DNA from: Methylobacterium sp. Leaf91
GTDB taxonomy: Bacteria > Pseudomonadota > Alphaproteobacteria > Rhizobiales > Beijerinckiaceae
Length of the DNA stretch: 64,000 bases
Direction: 5' to 3'
Assembly (NCBI RefSeq): GCF_001422815.1
Contig: NZ_LMMP01000045.1
Location: 126,504 to 190,503 of the forward strand
Shown: one piece after another, positions 19,999 to 29,173 of the stretch
Layout: each line of letters opens with the position of its first letter
How positions within the stretch are numbered: the first letter of the stretch is position 1
Notes under the pieces: model-generated
What the model was told of the DNA's origin: nothing
The model's input: the letters and a program-made list of their open reading frames with translations, nothing else
Databases searched by the model: none
Position numbers and translations under genes: made by a program

Positions 19999-20080
19999 GC
20001 GTGGCATAAGCCGCGCGATCTGGTGGAATGGCGCTCTGTGTGTCCGGCGGAGGCTTGACCGTGGTCTCCGTCGCGCTTCA

Positions 20081-20554
20081 ATGCGATCCCTTGATCGATG
20101 GCTTGAGCGGAGCGCGACCACGTTGAACCGGACCACCGGAATTCTGGCCGTCGCGGTCACGCTCGCTTTGGGAGTCTCCGGCTGCACCGGTTTCTCCTAT
20201 CTGTCGAAGAACTACGCCGCTGTGGGCGTCCAGATCGTGACGATCGGCTGCAAGGACCCGTATTCCGTCTACGACCAGCGCCGTGTGAACAAGATGCTCG
20301 TCGTCTCCGATGGATTGCGGGAGATCACGGGGTGCGGCATCGACGAGCGCTATGACGGGCAGGGCGGCCCGGCGGAGACCCGCGCCAAGCGCTTGCGCGA
20401 GGCGGCCCGCACCTTCCTCGACGAGACCGCCCGAGAGAATTGCAAGATCACCGGGGAAGCGGTCTTCTCCGACCTGCAGACCGAGTTCTCCTATATCTGC
20501 AAGCCGACGCCGGAAGAGCGCGGCCTGAAGGTGCCGAGACTTCCCGGTCGCTGA
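20081..20554 (+). CDS. small predicted lipoprotein of unknown function
   Basis: 157 residues from ATG 20081. A hydrophobic stretch (GILAVAVTLALGVSG) ends in a lipobox-type cysteine (GVSGC), so the mature protein is probably lipid-anchored. The rest is soluble with four further Cys residues (IGC, ITGC, ENC, YIC). I do not recognise the family. A TTG at 20123 with GGAG 10 bases upstream would give a shorter, more typical lipoprotein signal (MNRTTG...) and may be the true start. It follows the metH terminator hairpin and converges on the small gene at 20576. Confidence 0.6.
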   Translation: MRSLDRWLERSATTLNRTTGILAVAVTLALGVSGCTGFSYLSKNYAAVGVQIVTIGCKDPYSVYDQRRVNKMLVVSDGLREITGCGIDERYDGQGGPAETRAKRLREAARTFLDETARENCKITGEAVFSDLQTEFSYICKPTPEERGLKVPRLPGR

Positions 20555-20575
20555 GGGAAGCGCTGGTCCGGCGCC

Positions 20576-20797
20576 CTAATCGCCGTTCGTGGAGGACGGG
20601 CGCGGGAACGTCCGTTCCGCCGCATCCCCCGATGCCGCGAGCAGGGCACGGGCGAGGTCGCGGGCCTCGCGCCGGTCGAGGGCCAGAATGGCCGTGAAGG
20701 GTGCCCCGGATAGGTCCGCGAGGCCGAGTTCGAGCCGCACACCGTCCGGCAATGCGGCGACGGCGAGACTCCAGTCCCGTTCCTGCTGCCTGTTCAT
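20576..20797 (-). CDS. 73-residue hypothetical protein
   Basis: ATG 20797 is preceded by GGAGACAGG at good spacing. The product begins MNRQQERDWSLAVAALPDG and contains ALDRREARDLARALLAASGD, suggesting a small alpha/beta fold with an acidic-basic helix. No signal peptide or membrane segment. I do not recognise the family. A longer in-frame reading to 20893 has no ribosome site. Confidence 0.5.
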   Translation of the reverse strand: MNRQQERDWSLAVAALPDGVRLELGLADLSGAPFTAILALDRREARDLARALLAASGDAAERTFPRPSSTNGD

Positions 20798-21057
20798 GCG
20801 CCTGTCTCCCGTTCGGTTCGCCACGGCATCGGACGGGCGATGGGACGCGACCGAGCGAAGAACTCCGATGCCGCGATGCCTGGAACCGCGCATGGAATGA
20901 CCGATTGCGGCCCGCAGGGCCAGAGCGGAAGCGCCGCCCGCGAAACTCTCTCGGCCGAGGAATATTGACGGGCGACGGCGGAACGGTGTTTCTCCGCCCG
21001 CGAAACGGCCGGATCGCCGGCCCGGCAGCCAATGCCCAGGAACAAGGAAACGCCGAC

Positions 21058-21597
21058 ATGTCCGAGATCTGGTTCCGCACCGGAGAGGCCACCGTCCTCG
21101 CCGCCGATGGCCAGTACACCGACGCGATGCCGGAGGTGCTGATCGGCTCCACCCGTGGCCCGGTGGGCCAGGCCTTCGCCGGCATGATGGGGCAGGTCCA
21201 GGGGCATACCCGCATGTTCGTGGTGCGCGACCTGAACCAGCTCGTGCGCCCCTCGACGATGATGACCACCAAGGCGACGATCCACACCGTGGAATACGTC
21301 AACCTCCTGGGCGGCGTGGTTCAGGCCGCCACGGGCGATGCCATCGTCGATTGCGTGATCGAGGGCATCCTGCCGAAGGACGGGCTCGACGACCTATGCA
21401 TGATCATCATGATCTGGCTCGACCCGCGCTGCGCCGAGGACGCCAATCTCGACCAGAAGGACCTCTACCGCACCAATTACGAGGCGACGAAGCTCGCCAT
21501 CGCCCGCGCCATCAAGGGCGAGCCGACCATCGACGAGCTCATCGCCAACCGCAAGACGGTGAAGCACTACGCGCTCGAGGACATCGTCGAGTACTGA
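21058..21597 (+). CDS. formaldehyde-activating enzyme (Fae) homologue, divergent
   Basis: 179 residues. Matches the Fae fold: GSTRGPVGQAFA near residue 30 corresponds to the GPRGSP...AFC region, and TNYEATKLAIARAIKGEP near 140 to the YNYEATKLSIQRAVNGEP signature. Fae condenses formaldehyde with tetrahydromethanopterin in methylotrophs. In the classical enzyme a His lies just before the Asp-Leu-Ile-Ile-Gly strand and acts in catalysis; by alignment of AMPEVLIG this protein has Met24 there, so it may not be a standard Fae but a paralogue of the Fae2/Fae3 kind, perhaps a sensor or carrier. ATG 21058 follows AAGGAAA. It stands alone, outside any H4MPT cluster. Confidence 0.8.
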   Translation: MSEIWFRTGEATVLAADGQYTDAMPEVLIGSTRGPVGQAFAGMMGQVQGHTRMFVVRDLNQLVRPSTMMTTKATIHTVEYVNLLGGVVQAATGDAIVDCVIEGILPKDGLDDLCMIIMIWLDPRCAEDANLDQKDLYRTNYEATKLAIARAIKGEPTIDELIANRKTVKHYALEDIVEY

Positions 21598-21657
21598 GAG
21601 ACTGGGGGTGGGGGGATGCACTGGCGTCCTTCCACCCGCCGCTGGATCCCGTCTCCG

Positions 21658-22101
21658 TCAGCCCGGCGGGATGCGGCCCACCGAGCACAGGGTGCGGATC
21701 GAGCCCGATGGATCGGTGTAGCAGCTCGCCGACCACCCGTTCTGCTGGATGAACGACTTGCGCCGCTCGCGGAGCGACGTCTCGTAGGCCTTGCCGATGG
21801 CGCTTTGAACCGCACCGGCGTTCTCACGGGTCGCCGCCGCACCGGCAATCGCCAGATCCTGGAAATAGACCGCCGAGGGTGTCGGATCGCCGGAGGCCGC
21901 CTGGACGATGGGCTCGGACCTGCAGGTCAGGTCGATCTTCGTGCCGTTCGGGATCTTGAGATCGATGCTCGGCCCTTGCCGCCTGCCGACCTTCGCGCCG
22001 ATCTCGGAAGCGATTCTCGCCGCCAGTCCGTCGCACTCATCCGCATGGGCCGGGACCGCCACGGACAGGGTGATGGCCGCTGTAAGATAAACCGGCCGCA
22101 T
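21658..22101 (-). CDS. secreted hypothetical protein coupled to the PleC-like kinase
   Basis: 147 residues with a clear signal peptide (MRPVYLTAAITLSVAVPAHA, cleaved after AHA). The mature part has four Cys (DECDG, LTCRS, ASCYT, TLCSV), suitable for two disulfides in the periplasm. Unknown family. The start overlaps the kinase stop: GTG 22104 gives a GTGA overlap, ATG 22101 a TGATG overlap, so translation is coupled to the kinase and the protein may serve the same sensing pathway. Confidence 0.7.
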   Translation of the reverse strand: MRPVYLTAAITLSVAVPAHADECDGLAARIASEIGAKVGRRQGPSIDLKIPNGTKIDLTCRSEPIVQAASGDPTPSAVYFQDLAIAGAAATRENAGAVQSAIGKAYETSLRERRKSFIQQNGWSASCYTDPSGSIRTLCSVGRIPPG

Positions 22102-24545
22102 CACGCTGGAACGGCCGTCGGATTCCGCTTCTGCAGCCCGCCCGATCCGGCTCCGCCGCGCGGTTGCGCGCCCGACGCCTCGCGCAGGGAATCCACGGTT
22201 TCGTCGGAACCGGGGGCAACGAGATCACGCCGCCGTTCCGCCGTCGGCATCGGCATGCAGACCAGGATGATCGTGCCGAGACCCTCCTCGGACCGGATGC
22301 GCAGCGAGCCTCCATGAAGCTCTGCCATGGAGCGGGCGATGGCGAGCCCCAGGCCGGAGCCCTTATGGGTCCGGGTGAGGTTCGTCTCCACCTGCTGAAA
22401 CGGTGAGCCGAGACGGCGAAGAGCGGCTTTCGGGATGCCGATCCCGTTATCTTCGATGAAGATGTGGACCCGGTCGCCGGCCGGCCGCGCCTTGACGATG
22501 ATGCGCCCGTCTCCGCCCGGCGTGAACTTCACCGCGTTCTGGATGAGGTTCAGGAGGATTTGATGCAGCGCGCGGCCATCCGCCAGCAGGGTCAGGTCGT
22601 CTGAGACGTCGACGTCGATGCTGAGTGATTTCGCCCGGGCCGACTCGGCCACCAGCTTCAATGCGCCCTGGACGGCGGTGTCGAGGGGGACTTCCCGAAG
22701 CGCGAGGCGGACGCTGTGCGATTCGATGCGCGACATGTTGAGGATGTCGTCGATGACCGAGAGCAGGTAGTCGCCGCTGGAGCGGATATCCCGGCAATAT
22801 TCCGTGTAGCGGGGCGATCCCAGCGTTCCGTAGACTCCGCTTTCCATCAACTCCGCGAAGCCCATGATGGCGTTGAGCGGCGTGCGCAGCTCATGGCTCA
22901 TGGTGGCGAGGAACTCGGATTTCGCCTGGTTGGCGGTTTCGGCTTGGGCCTTCTGGTCGAGGTAGCGTTCGGCGAGGTCCGCGAGCTGCTGGGTCTGCAG
23001 TTCGAGGGTCCGGCGCGAGCGCTTGAGGTCCTTGACCGTCTCGATCAGTTCGCGCTCGGAGGCGACGAGCTGCTCCTGCTGGCGCTTGAGGTTGGTGATG
23101 TCGGTGCCGACCGAGACGTAGCCGCCGTCCTTGGTCCGCCGCTCGCTGATCTGGAGCCAGCGGCCGTCGGTGAGCTCCGCCTCGAAGGTGCGGGCGGTCG
23201 CCGACGAAACCTCGATCTCCCGGAGTTCGCGGCGTACCGGCGGCAGGACGCCCCGGCCCATGATCTCATGGTAGCGCTTGCCCGGAGTCGCATCGTCGGG
23301 ACTCAGAGCGTGGAGGTGGCGGAATTTCGAATTGCACAGGACGAGGCGGTTGCTCGTGTCCCACAGGACGAAGGCTTCCGAGATCGCCTCCACCGCGTCG
23401 CGGAGGCGCATGTCGGCGGTGGCGTTGGACTCGGCGAGCTGACGCTGTTCGGTGACGTCGAGTGCGATGCCGACCAGGTGCCGGCCGCCATCGAGCTGAT
23501 CGGGGACGACCTCGGCGCGGGTGCGCAGCCAGATCCAGCCGCCATTGGCGCTGCGCATGCGGAATTCGTGATCGACGGTGGATTGGCTCGCAGCCAACTG
23601 GCGGGCCAGGGCGTAGAGGTCCCCGTCATCGGGGTGGACCAGGGCGTTGACGTCGCCGAAGGACAGGAACTCGCGCTCCCGGCGATAACCGAGCAGGGCG
23701 TACATCGAATCCGACCAGTAGATCCGGCCGCGCGGAATATCCCAGTCCCACAATCCGCACCGACCGCGACCGAGCGCCGTGTCGAGCCGCTGCTTGATCT
23801 GCTCGCACAGCCTGTCGACCGCATAGGCCCGCTGGGTCTGTAGCGCGTAGGCGATGCCGATCCCGACGATCACGAGGGCGGCAGCCGCGTAGAGGACCGC
23901 CTGATGCCGCATCCGCGTGGCCCAGGCATCGAGAATGGGGGCGATCGGCTGGATCACCGCAACCTGGCCGCGACCTTTGGGAAGCGTCCGGAGGGCCGCG
24001 AAGGCCTGTTCGCCATTGGCGAGGGTCAGCGCCATCACGCCAGCGCGTTCGCCCAGCGTGCTCAGGGCCTGCATCTCTCCGAGGCGGTCCGCGATGGTCC
24101 CGCTCAGGTCCGTCAGGGCCGGGTGGGCGCCAAGAAGCGTTTCGGAGGACGAGGCCACCAGGATCTGGCGGCCCGACGGCATCAGCGAGGCGGGGAGCAG
24201 AGTCTCCAGACGCGACCGGATCGCGGGCGGCGTCGCTTCCGCGTCCGACATGGCGGCCGTGACGAGCCGCGTGAAGGTCTCCATGTCCGTGACCGCATCG
24301 CGCAGGATCTCACTGCGCTCGCCGCGCAATTGAAGCGCTGCGCCGGCCGCCAGACAGACGAGAAAGGTGGCGAGGAAGGCGGGCACCGCATAGCGGAGCC
24401 AGATCTCGGCACGGACGAACCGGGTATGAGCCGCAGTCTGAGGGCGGTGAATACCGAGAATCGTATCCGCACGTGCGGAGAGGGAAGCGGAATCCGCCTC
24501 CAGCATGACAAGCCCCCGCAGCTGCTGGTGAGTCGTTCGGGGCAT
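22101..24545 (-). CDS. PleC-like membrane sensor histidine kinase with PAS domains
   Basis: 814 residues. Two membrane helices (about 50-72 and 215-235) flank a periplasmic sensor region of ~140 residues. Then PAS (GLWDWDIPRGRIYWS, about 260-370), a second PAS (about 380-480), a coiled linker, HisKA with the phospho-His near residue 550 (ATMSHELRTPLNAIMGFAEL) and HATPase (NLIQNAVKF, DNGIGIP, GSGLGLAIA). The HisKA stretch and N-terminal RFVRAEIWLRYAVPAF match the PleC/DivJ-type kinases that control DivK and polar development in alphaproteobacteria. The upstream region holds five GANTC sites and two TTAACC boxes. The C-terminal ~45 residues are low-complexity. A second ATG lies at 24506. Confidence 0.8.
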   Translation of the reverse strand: MPRTTHQQLRGLVMLEADSASLSARADTILGIHRPQTAAHTRFVRAEIWLRYAVPAFLATFLVCLAAGAALQLRGERSEILRDAVTDMETFTRLVTAAMSDAEATPPAIRSRLETLLPASLMPSGRQILVASSSETLLGAHPALTDLSGTIADRLGEMQALSTLGERAGVMALTLANGEQAFAALRTLPKGRGQVAVIQPIAPILDAWATRMRHQAVLYAAAALVIVGIGIAYALQTQRAYAVDRLCEQIKQRLDTALGRGRCGLWDWDIPRGRIYWSDSMYALLGYRREREFLSFGDVNALVHPDDGDLYALARQLAASQSTVDHEFRMRSANGGWIWLRTRAEVVPDQLDGGRHLVGIALDVTEQRQLAESNATADMRLRDAVEAISEAFVLWDTSNRLVLCNSKFRHLHALSPDDATPGKRYHEIMGRGVLPPVRRELREIEVSSATARTFEAELTDGRWLQISERRTKDGGYVSVGTDITNLKRQQEQLVASERELIETVKDLKRSRRTLELQTQQLADLAERYLDQKAQAETANQAKSEFLATMSHELRTPLNAIMGFAELMESGVYGTLGSPRYTEYCRDIRSSGDYLLSVIDDILNMSRIESHSVRLALREVPLDTAVQGALKLVAESARAKSLSIDVDVSDDLTLLADGRALHQILLNLIQNAVKFTPGGDGRIIVKARPAGDRVHIFIEDNGIGIPKAALRRLGSPFQQVETNLTRTHKGSGLGLAIARSMAELHGGSLRIRSEEGLGTIILVCMPMPTAERRRDLVAPGSDETVDSLREASGAQPRGGAGSGGLQKRNPTAVPA

Positions 24546-24551
24546 GTCGGT

Positions 24552-24664
24552 GAGTCACGCTCCGAATCGTATTCAATTCAGCATTTCCACAGCCAACTTG
24601 TCCACGAAATTCTTGGCCGTCCGCTTGACTCCTGGCGCAGTGTGGCAATCAGATTCAGAGAATC
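24552..24664. promoter_or_regulatory. cluster of five GANTC (CcrM) sites upstream of the PleC-like kinase
   Basis: GANTC occurs at 24552, 24564, 24627, 24652 and 24660, five times in 113 bases, far denser than elsewhere in the window. GANTC is the CcrM methylation site read by GcrA and other factors in cell-cycle promoters of alphaproteobacteria. Confidence 0.5.
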
Positions 24665-24676
24665 AATGGATCGAAT

Positions 24677-24705
24677 TTAACCTTATTTTGGAGTGTGTTA
24701 ACCAT
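24677..24705. promoter_or_regulatory. two TTAACC boxes (CtrA-like half-sites)
   Basis: TTAACC at 24677-24682 and TTAACCAT at 24698-24705 lie 130-160 bases upstream of the PleC-like kinase start. TTAACCAT is a CtrA half-site form. Their spacing (21 bases) is not the classical N7 spacing, so this is a weak call. The second box overlaps the pepN stop codon. Confidence 0.35.
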
Positions 24706-27340
24706 CACCGAGGGTCCGGGCCAGAATATCAGCCACATCACGGGAAAGCCCTGTCCTGGAGGCAATTTCTCCAAGCGTGGCCTTGGCTTGGCTACGCCGC
24801 ACCGGCTCCCACATTCGCCACGAACCGAACGCGGTCAAAAGCCGCGCTGCGAGCTGGGGATTCGTCCGATCAGTCGTCTGAACCGCGTCCGCGAGCAGTC
24901 CGAAGCCCGCTCCATCGGGTCGGGCGAACTGCGTCGGGTTCGCCATGGCAAAGCTCCCGATCAGTGAGCGTACGCGATTTGGATTGGTGATCGCGAAAGC
25001 CGGATGCTGCTGCAGCCTCTCGATTCGTTCGATCGTGCCGTCTTCCGGGATCATCGCCTGGATGGCGAACCACTTGTCGAGAACCAGTGGTTCGTCGGCA
25101 TAGCGGAGGTCGAAGGCGTTGAGCGCGGTTTCTCTGGCCGTTCCCGGGATCGAGGCCAGGACCGAGAGTGCCGCCAGCCGGTCGGTCATGTTGGTGGTGT
25201 CAGCGAGTTCGGCAGTGGCGAGCTCGACGCCTCGCTCCCCGTTCGAAGCGGCGATCAGGTCCAGGGCGGCGTTGCGCAGGGCCCGGCGACCCGCCGAGAC
25301 CGCACCGGGGTCGAATGGCGCGTCCGCTCCGTCCGCCATGGCGGCGCGAAGGGTCTCCAGGCGCGGACCGAGTCCTCGTCCGATCTGGCGCCGCAGGATC
25401 TTTCGGGCCCGATGGATCGCATCGGGATCGACATCGGAGCCCAGATCGCCGGCGACGTCGCCTTCGCTCGGGATGCCGAGGACGAGGGCTGCGAAGGCAG
25501 GATCGCTTGAGGCCTCGTCGTCCAGGAAGGTAGCGAGCGCCTCGATGAAGGCTTGCGCGGCGGGGTCCGCCTCCTCCGTGAGCGATGCGTTGGCTCTCGT
25601 GCGTTCGACGATCAGGCGCAGGGCGATGTTCTGCGCAGCCTGCCACCGATTGAAGGCGTCGGTGTCATGGGCGAGGAGCGTCAGGCGGTCGGCATCGCTC
25701 GATGCCATGTCGGTGCGAACCGGGGCGGAGAAGCCTCGGAACAAGGACGGGACCGGCCTCTCGGCGACGTCTGTGAAGACGATCTCGTCCGACGTTCGGT
25801 CAAGGACGAAGACGCCCTCGCTGACGCGTTCGCAGGAAGCAGCGATCGGGCCGCGCTCGCCTACGAGGCCGAGGGCGATGGGGATGACGAGGGGCGGGAT
25901 GCCTTCGGCGCCTGCCAGGCGCTGGCTAAAGCGCAGACGATAGGTCCGTGCGGCAGCATCGTAATCTCCTTCGACGCTGACCGTTGGTGTTCCCGGACGC
26001 TCGTACCATCTCGCGAAAGCCGACAGGTCGTGCCCGGTCTCAGCGGCGAAGGCAGCGAGGAAATCCTCCACCGTGGCGGCTCGTCCGTCGTTCTCGACGA
26101 AATAGCGGTCCATCCCCGCGCGAAAGACATGGGGGCCGATCAGCGTGCGCAGCATCCGCACGATCTCGGCACCCTTTTCGTAGACCGTTGCCGTGTAGAA
26201 ATTGTTGATCTCGGCATAGGCCCGGGGCCGGACCGGATGGGCCAGCGGCCCGGCATCCTCCGGGAACTGGCGGGCGCGCAGCGTCCTGACCTCGCCGATG
26301 CGATGGACCGCGCGCGAGCGCATGTCGGACGAGAATTCCTGGTCGCGGAAGACCGTGAGGCCCTCCTTCAGGCAGAGTTGGAACCAGTCGCGGCAGGTGA
26401 CGCGGTTGCCCGACCAATTGTGGAAATACTCGTGGGCGATGATCCGCTCGATCGCCGCGTAATCGGCATCGGTGGCGGTGTCGGGCGAGGCGAGGACGTA
26501 TTTGTCGTTGAAAATGTTGAGGCCCTTGTTCTCCATGGCGCCCATGTTGAAATCGGACACCGCCACGACGTTGAAGACGTCGAGATCGTAGGCGCGGCCG
26601 AACGCCTCCTCGTCCCAGGTCATCGAGCGGGCGATGGCGTCGAGGGCATAGGCGGCCCGGTCCGATTTGCCCGGCTCCACGTAGACGGCGAGGGAAACGG
26701 GGCGGCCGTCCATCGTGGTGAACGGGCGGGACACCCGGTCGAGGCGGCCGCCGACGAGGGCGAAGAGATAAGCGGGCTTCGGGTGCGGATCGTGCCAGAT
26801 CGCATAATGGCGACCCTGGCCGGCAGGCCCGGCTTCCGTCAGGTTGCCGTTGCCGAGAAGGACGGGCGCTTCGTCGGCATCGGCCTCGATCCGCGTCGTA
26901 TAGACCGACATCACGTCGGGCCGGTCGAGGAAGTAGGTGATCCGGCGGAAGCCGTCGGCCTCGCACTGGGTGCAGTAGACGCCGCTCGACCGGTAGAGGC
27001 CCATGAGCTTGGTGTTGGCGGTCGGGTCGATCCGCGTCTCGATCGCCAGCGTGAAGGGCTTTTGCGGCGGCTCATGCACCGTCAGCGCCGAGGCGGTGGC
27101 GGAATAGGCCGCCGGATCGAGGATTTCGCCGTCGAGCGACAGTCGCGTCAGCGTGAGATCATCACCGTCCAGCACCAGGGGCGTGTTCGGGCGTCCGTCC
27201 GGGTTCGGGCGCAGGGCCAGGGTCGCGACGATCCGCGTCTCACGGGGATGGAGCCGAACGTCGAGTGCCACCGTGTCGATGAGGTGGTCGCTCGGCCGGT
27301 AATCATCGAGACGGATCAGGGTCGGGCTTTCGGTGCGCAT
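24698..27340 (-). CDS. pepN: aminopeptidase N (M1 zinc metallopeptidase)
   Basis: 880 residues, E. coli PepN type. Exopeptidase motif GAMENKG, zinc motif HEYFHNWSGN (about 303-312) with the second Glu in LKEGLTVFRDQEF. The C-terminal half is the alpha-helical PepN domain ending near IASRTGLSRDVADILART. It removes N-terminal residues from peptides in the cytoplasm. The gene reads away from gloA; intergenic distance to the kinase on the same strand is 152 bases, filled with regulatory-looking sites. Confidence 0.96.
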   Translation of the reverse strand: MRTESPTLIRLDDYRPSDHLIDTVALDVRLHPRETRIVATLALRPNPDGRPNTPLVLDGDDLTLTRLSLDGEILDPAAYSATASALTVHEPPQKPFTLAIETRIDPTANTKLMGLYRSSGVYCTQCEADGFRRITYFLDRPDVMSVYTTRIEADADEAPVLLGNGNLTEAGPAGQGRHYAIWHDPHPKPAYLFALVGGRLDRVSRPFTTMDGRPVSLAVYVEPGKSDRAAYALDAIARSMTWDEEAFGRAYDLDVFNVVAVSDFNMGAMENKGLNIFNDKYVLASPDTATDADYAAIERIIAHEYFHNWSGNRVTCRDWFQLCLKEGLTVFRDQEFSSDMRSRAVHRIGEVRTLRARQFPEDAGPLAHPVRPRAYAEINNFYTATVYEKGAEIVRMLRTLIGPHVFRAGMDRYFVENDGRAATVEDFLAAFAAETGHDLSAFARWYERPGTPTVSVEGDYDAAARTYRLRFSQRLAGAEGIPPLVIPIALGLVGERGPIAASCERVSEGVFVLDRTSDEIVFTDVAERPVPSLFRGFSAPVRTDMASSDADRLTLLAHDTDAFNRWQAAQNIALRLIVERTRANASLTEEADPAAQAFIEALATFLDDEASSDPAFAALVLGIPSEGDVAGDLGSDVDPDAIHRARKILRRQIGRGLGPRLETLRAAMADGADAPFDPGAVSAGRRALRNAALDLIAASNGERGVELATAELADTTNMTDRLAALSVLASIPGTARETALNAFDLRYADEPLVLDKWFAIQAMIPEDGTIERIERLQQHPAFAITNPNRVRSLIGSFAMANPTQFARPDGAGFGLLADAVQTTDRTNPQLAARLLTAFGSWRMWEPVRRSQAKATLGEIASRTGLSRDVADILARTLGDG

Positions 27341-27509
27341 GCGGTTGGTCCTGATCGGGAGCGAGGACTAAGAACGGCTCCGCGTCGTCGGCCCGCTCGG
27401 CTTCCACCCTCAAGGTATGAGAGGGGGCGGGAGCGTCGGGGGCATCGCGGCGTTGACGCCCGGCATAGTCGGGCCACATAGGCGGCATCAACCGGAGACG
27501 ACCCAGCCC

Positions 27510-27950
27510 ATGGAATACCTGCACACGATGGTCCGCGTGGCGGATCTCGACAAGGCGCTCGCCTTTTACGTGGACACGTTCGGCCTGCGCGAAACCCGCC
27601 GCGTGGAGAACGAGAAGGGTCGATTCACCCTCGTCTTCCTCGCCGCCCCCGGGGATTACGACACGGCCCTGGAGACGAAGGCGCCCCAGGTGGAGCTCAC
27701 CTACAACTGGGATCCGGAGACCTATTCCGGCGGGCGCAATTTCGGTCACCTCGCCTATCAGGTGGACGACATCTACGCCTTCTGCGCGCGCCTGCAGGAC
27801 AAGGGCGTGATCATCAACCGGCCGCCGCGCGACGGCTACATGGCCTTCGTGAAGTCGCCGGACGGGATCTCCATCGAGATCCTGCAGAAGGGCGAGGCCA
27901 AGGCGCCGCAGGAGCCGTGGGCCTCCATGGAGAATACCGGCTCCTGGTAG
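27510..27950 (+). CDS. gloA: lactoylglutathione lyase (glyoxalase I)
   Basis: 146 residues, glyoxalase/VOC fold. MEYLHTMVRVADLDKALAFYVDTFGL is the typical GloA N-terminus with the first metal His; further ligands are visible in the GHLAYQVDD and SPDGISIEILQ segments. It converts the methylglyoxal-glutathione hemithioacetal to S-lactoylglutathione. GGAGA lies upstream of ATG 27510. Divergent from pepN. Confidence 0.94.
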   Translation: MEYLHTMVRVADLDKALAFYVDTFGLRETRRVENEKGRFTLVFLAAPGDYDTALETKAPQVELTYNWDPETYSGGRNFGHLAYQVDDIYAFCARLQDKGVIINRPPRDGYMAFVKSPDGISIEILQKGEAKAPQEPWASMENTGSW

Positions 27951-27955
27951 GACGG

Positions 27956-27995
27956 CGAGATCGCGGGGCGCGTCATCGCGCGCCCCGCGATCTCG
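27956..27995. terminator. bidirectional hairpin between convergent genes
   Basis: 17-bp perfect stem (CGAGATCGCGGGGCGCG and its complement) with a 6-base loop, just after the gloA stop and just before the convergent gene end at 28005. Very stable in either RNA direction; no long T-run. Confidence 0.65.
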
Positions 27996-28004
27996 GTTCT
28001 AGAT

Positions 28005-28181
28005 CTATGCGCCGCCCGCTTCGCTGGCCGGCGTGATGCCGAGTTCGGCGAGCTTGGCCGAGACGGCTTCGATCGGCCGCTTGAGCTTCAGGCTGATGAT
28101 GGAGACCGGTACGCGCTCGCGCGCCAGCGTCCGGAGTTCGGATACGTTTTCGAGCGTCCAGGCCGAATCGCTCGCTGCCAT
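28005..28181 (-). CDS. 58-residue helical protein with a possible helix-turn-helix
   Basis: ATG 28181 is preceded by GAGGAGGTGACC, one of the strongest ribosome sites in the window. Product MAASDSAWTLENVSELRTL, then RVPVSIISLKLKRPIEAVSAKLAELGI. The pattern SIISLKLKRPIEAVSAKL resembles the turn of a GcrA/SANT-like helix-turn-helix in which a species of small regulators binds DNA. Function unknown. It lies head-to-head with the rnpB promoter. Confidence 0.65.
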   Translation of the reverse strand: MAASDSAWTLENVSELRTLARERVPVSIISLKLKRPIEAVSAKLAELGITPASEAGGA

Positions 28182-28310
28182 GGTCACCTCCTCACGTTGG
28201 CGGGCCGCCGCGACGGGCGTGGCCCTATTCGATGAGCTAGGGCCACGTGGATCGTCGAGCAAGCCGCCGAACAAAATCCCGCCATGGCACCCGGATGGGC
28301 ATCCGGCTCC

Positions 28311-28339
28311 TTGACCTCGGGCGCGATGGCGGCGCACAT
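28311..28339 (+). promoter_or_regulatory. promoter of rnpB
   Basis: TTGACC (28311-28316), 17-base spacer, GCACAT (28334-28339); predicted start 28346-28348 coincides with the 5' end of the RNase P RNA helix P1. Confidence 0.5.
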
Positions 28340-28346
28340 CCGCGCC

Positions 28347-28746
<400 letters not shown>

Positions 28747-28808
28747 TTTCCCCCGGCATCGGCCAGCGCTTGGCGAGCTCTCTCACACCCAACGAATACG
28801 CTGCATAA

Positions 28809-28832
28809 AACCGACGAAACTTACCGTCGGTT
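28809..28832. repeat. short inverted repeat with adjoining GGTTAACC
   Basis: Arms AACCGACG and CGTCGGTT with an 8-base loop; the right arm runs into GGTTAACC. It could be an operator or the 3' hairpin of rnpB transcription. Confidence 0.4.
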
Positions 28833-28883
28833 AACCTTGCTGAGGTCTGATCGGACTCGGCGGCTCACATGCGGGTCCGCGCG

Positions 28884-28912
28884 TTGACGGTGCTCAGAGG
28901 CTCATGTTACCC
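28884..28912 (+). promoter_or_regulatory. possible promoter of the dcw operon
   Basis: TTGACG (28884-28889), 17 bases, TTACCC (28907-28912). Weak -10 but correct spacing, with a leader of ~255 bases to rsmH. Confidence 0.3.
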
Positions 28913-29173
28913 GGAATCACTTCGTCAGCGGCGATTTTGGGAACGGCGGACGCGCTGCGCGCTCGCCGGGGGCGAAGTGCGGGCCGCGTCCGCGACGTCT
29001 CCTCTTTCTTTGCCGTTCCGTCTCCTCCGGCCGCCTCGAAGCGGTCGATGCCCGCCGCAGGGACGCATGCGTCACATCCCATCTTCCGCCGCCGCCAGGC
29101 GTCCCCGACTCGTTCCAGCCCGGTGCGGGTCTCTGCGATCGGTTCCGTTCCGAGCCGCCGGTCGGGTTTCGGC

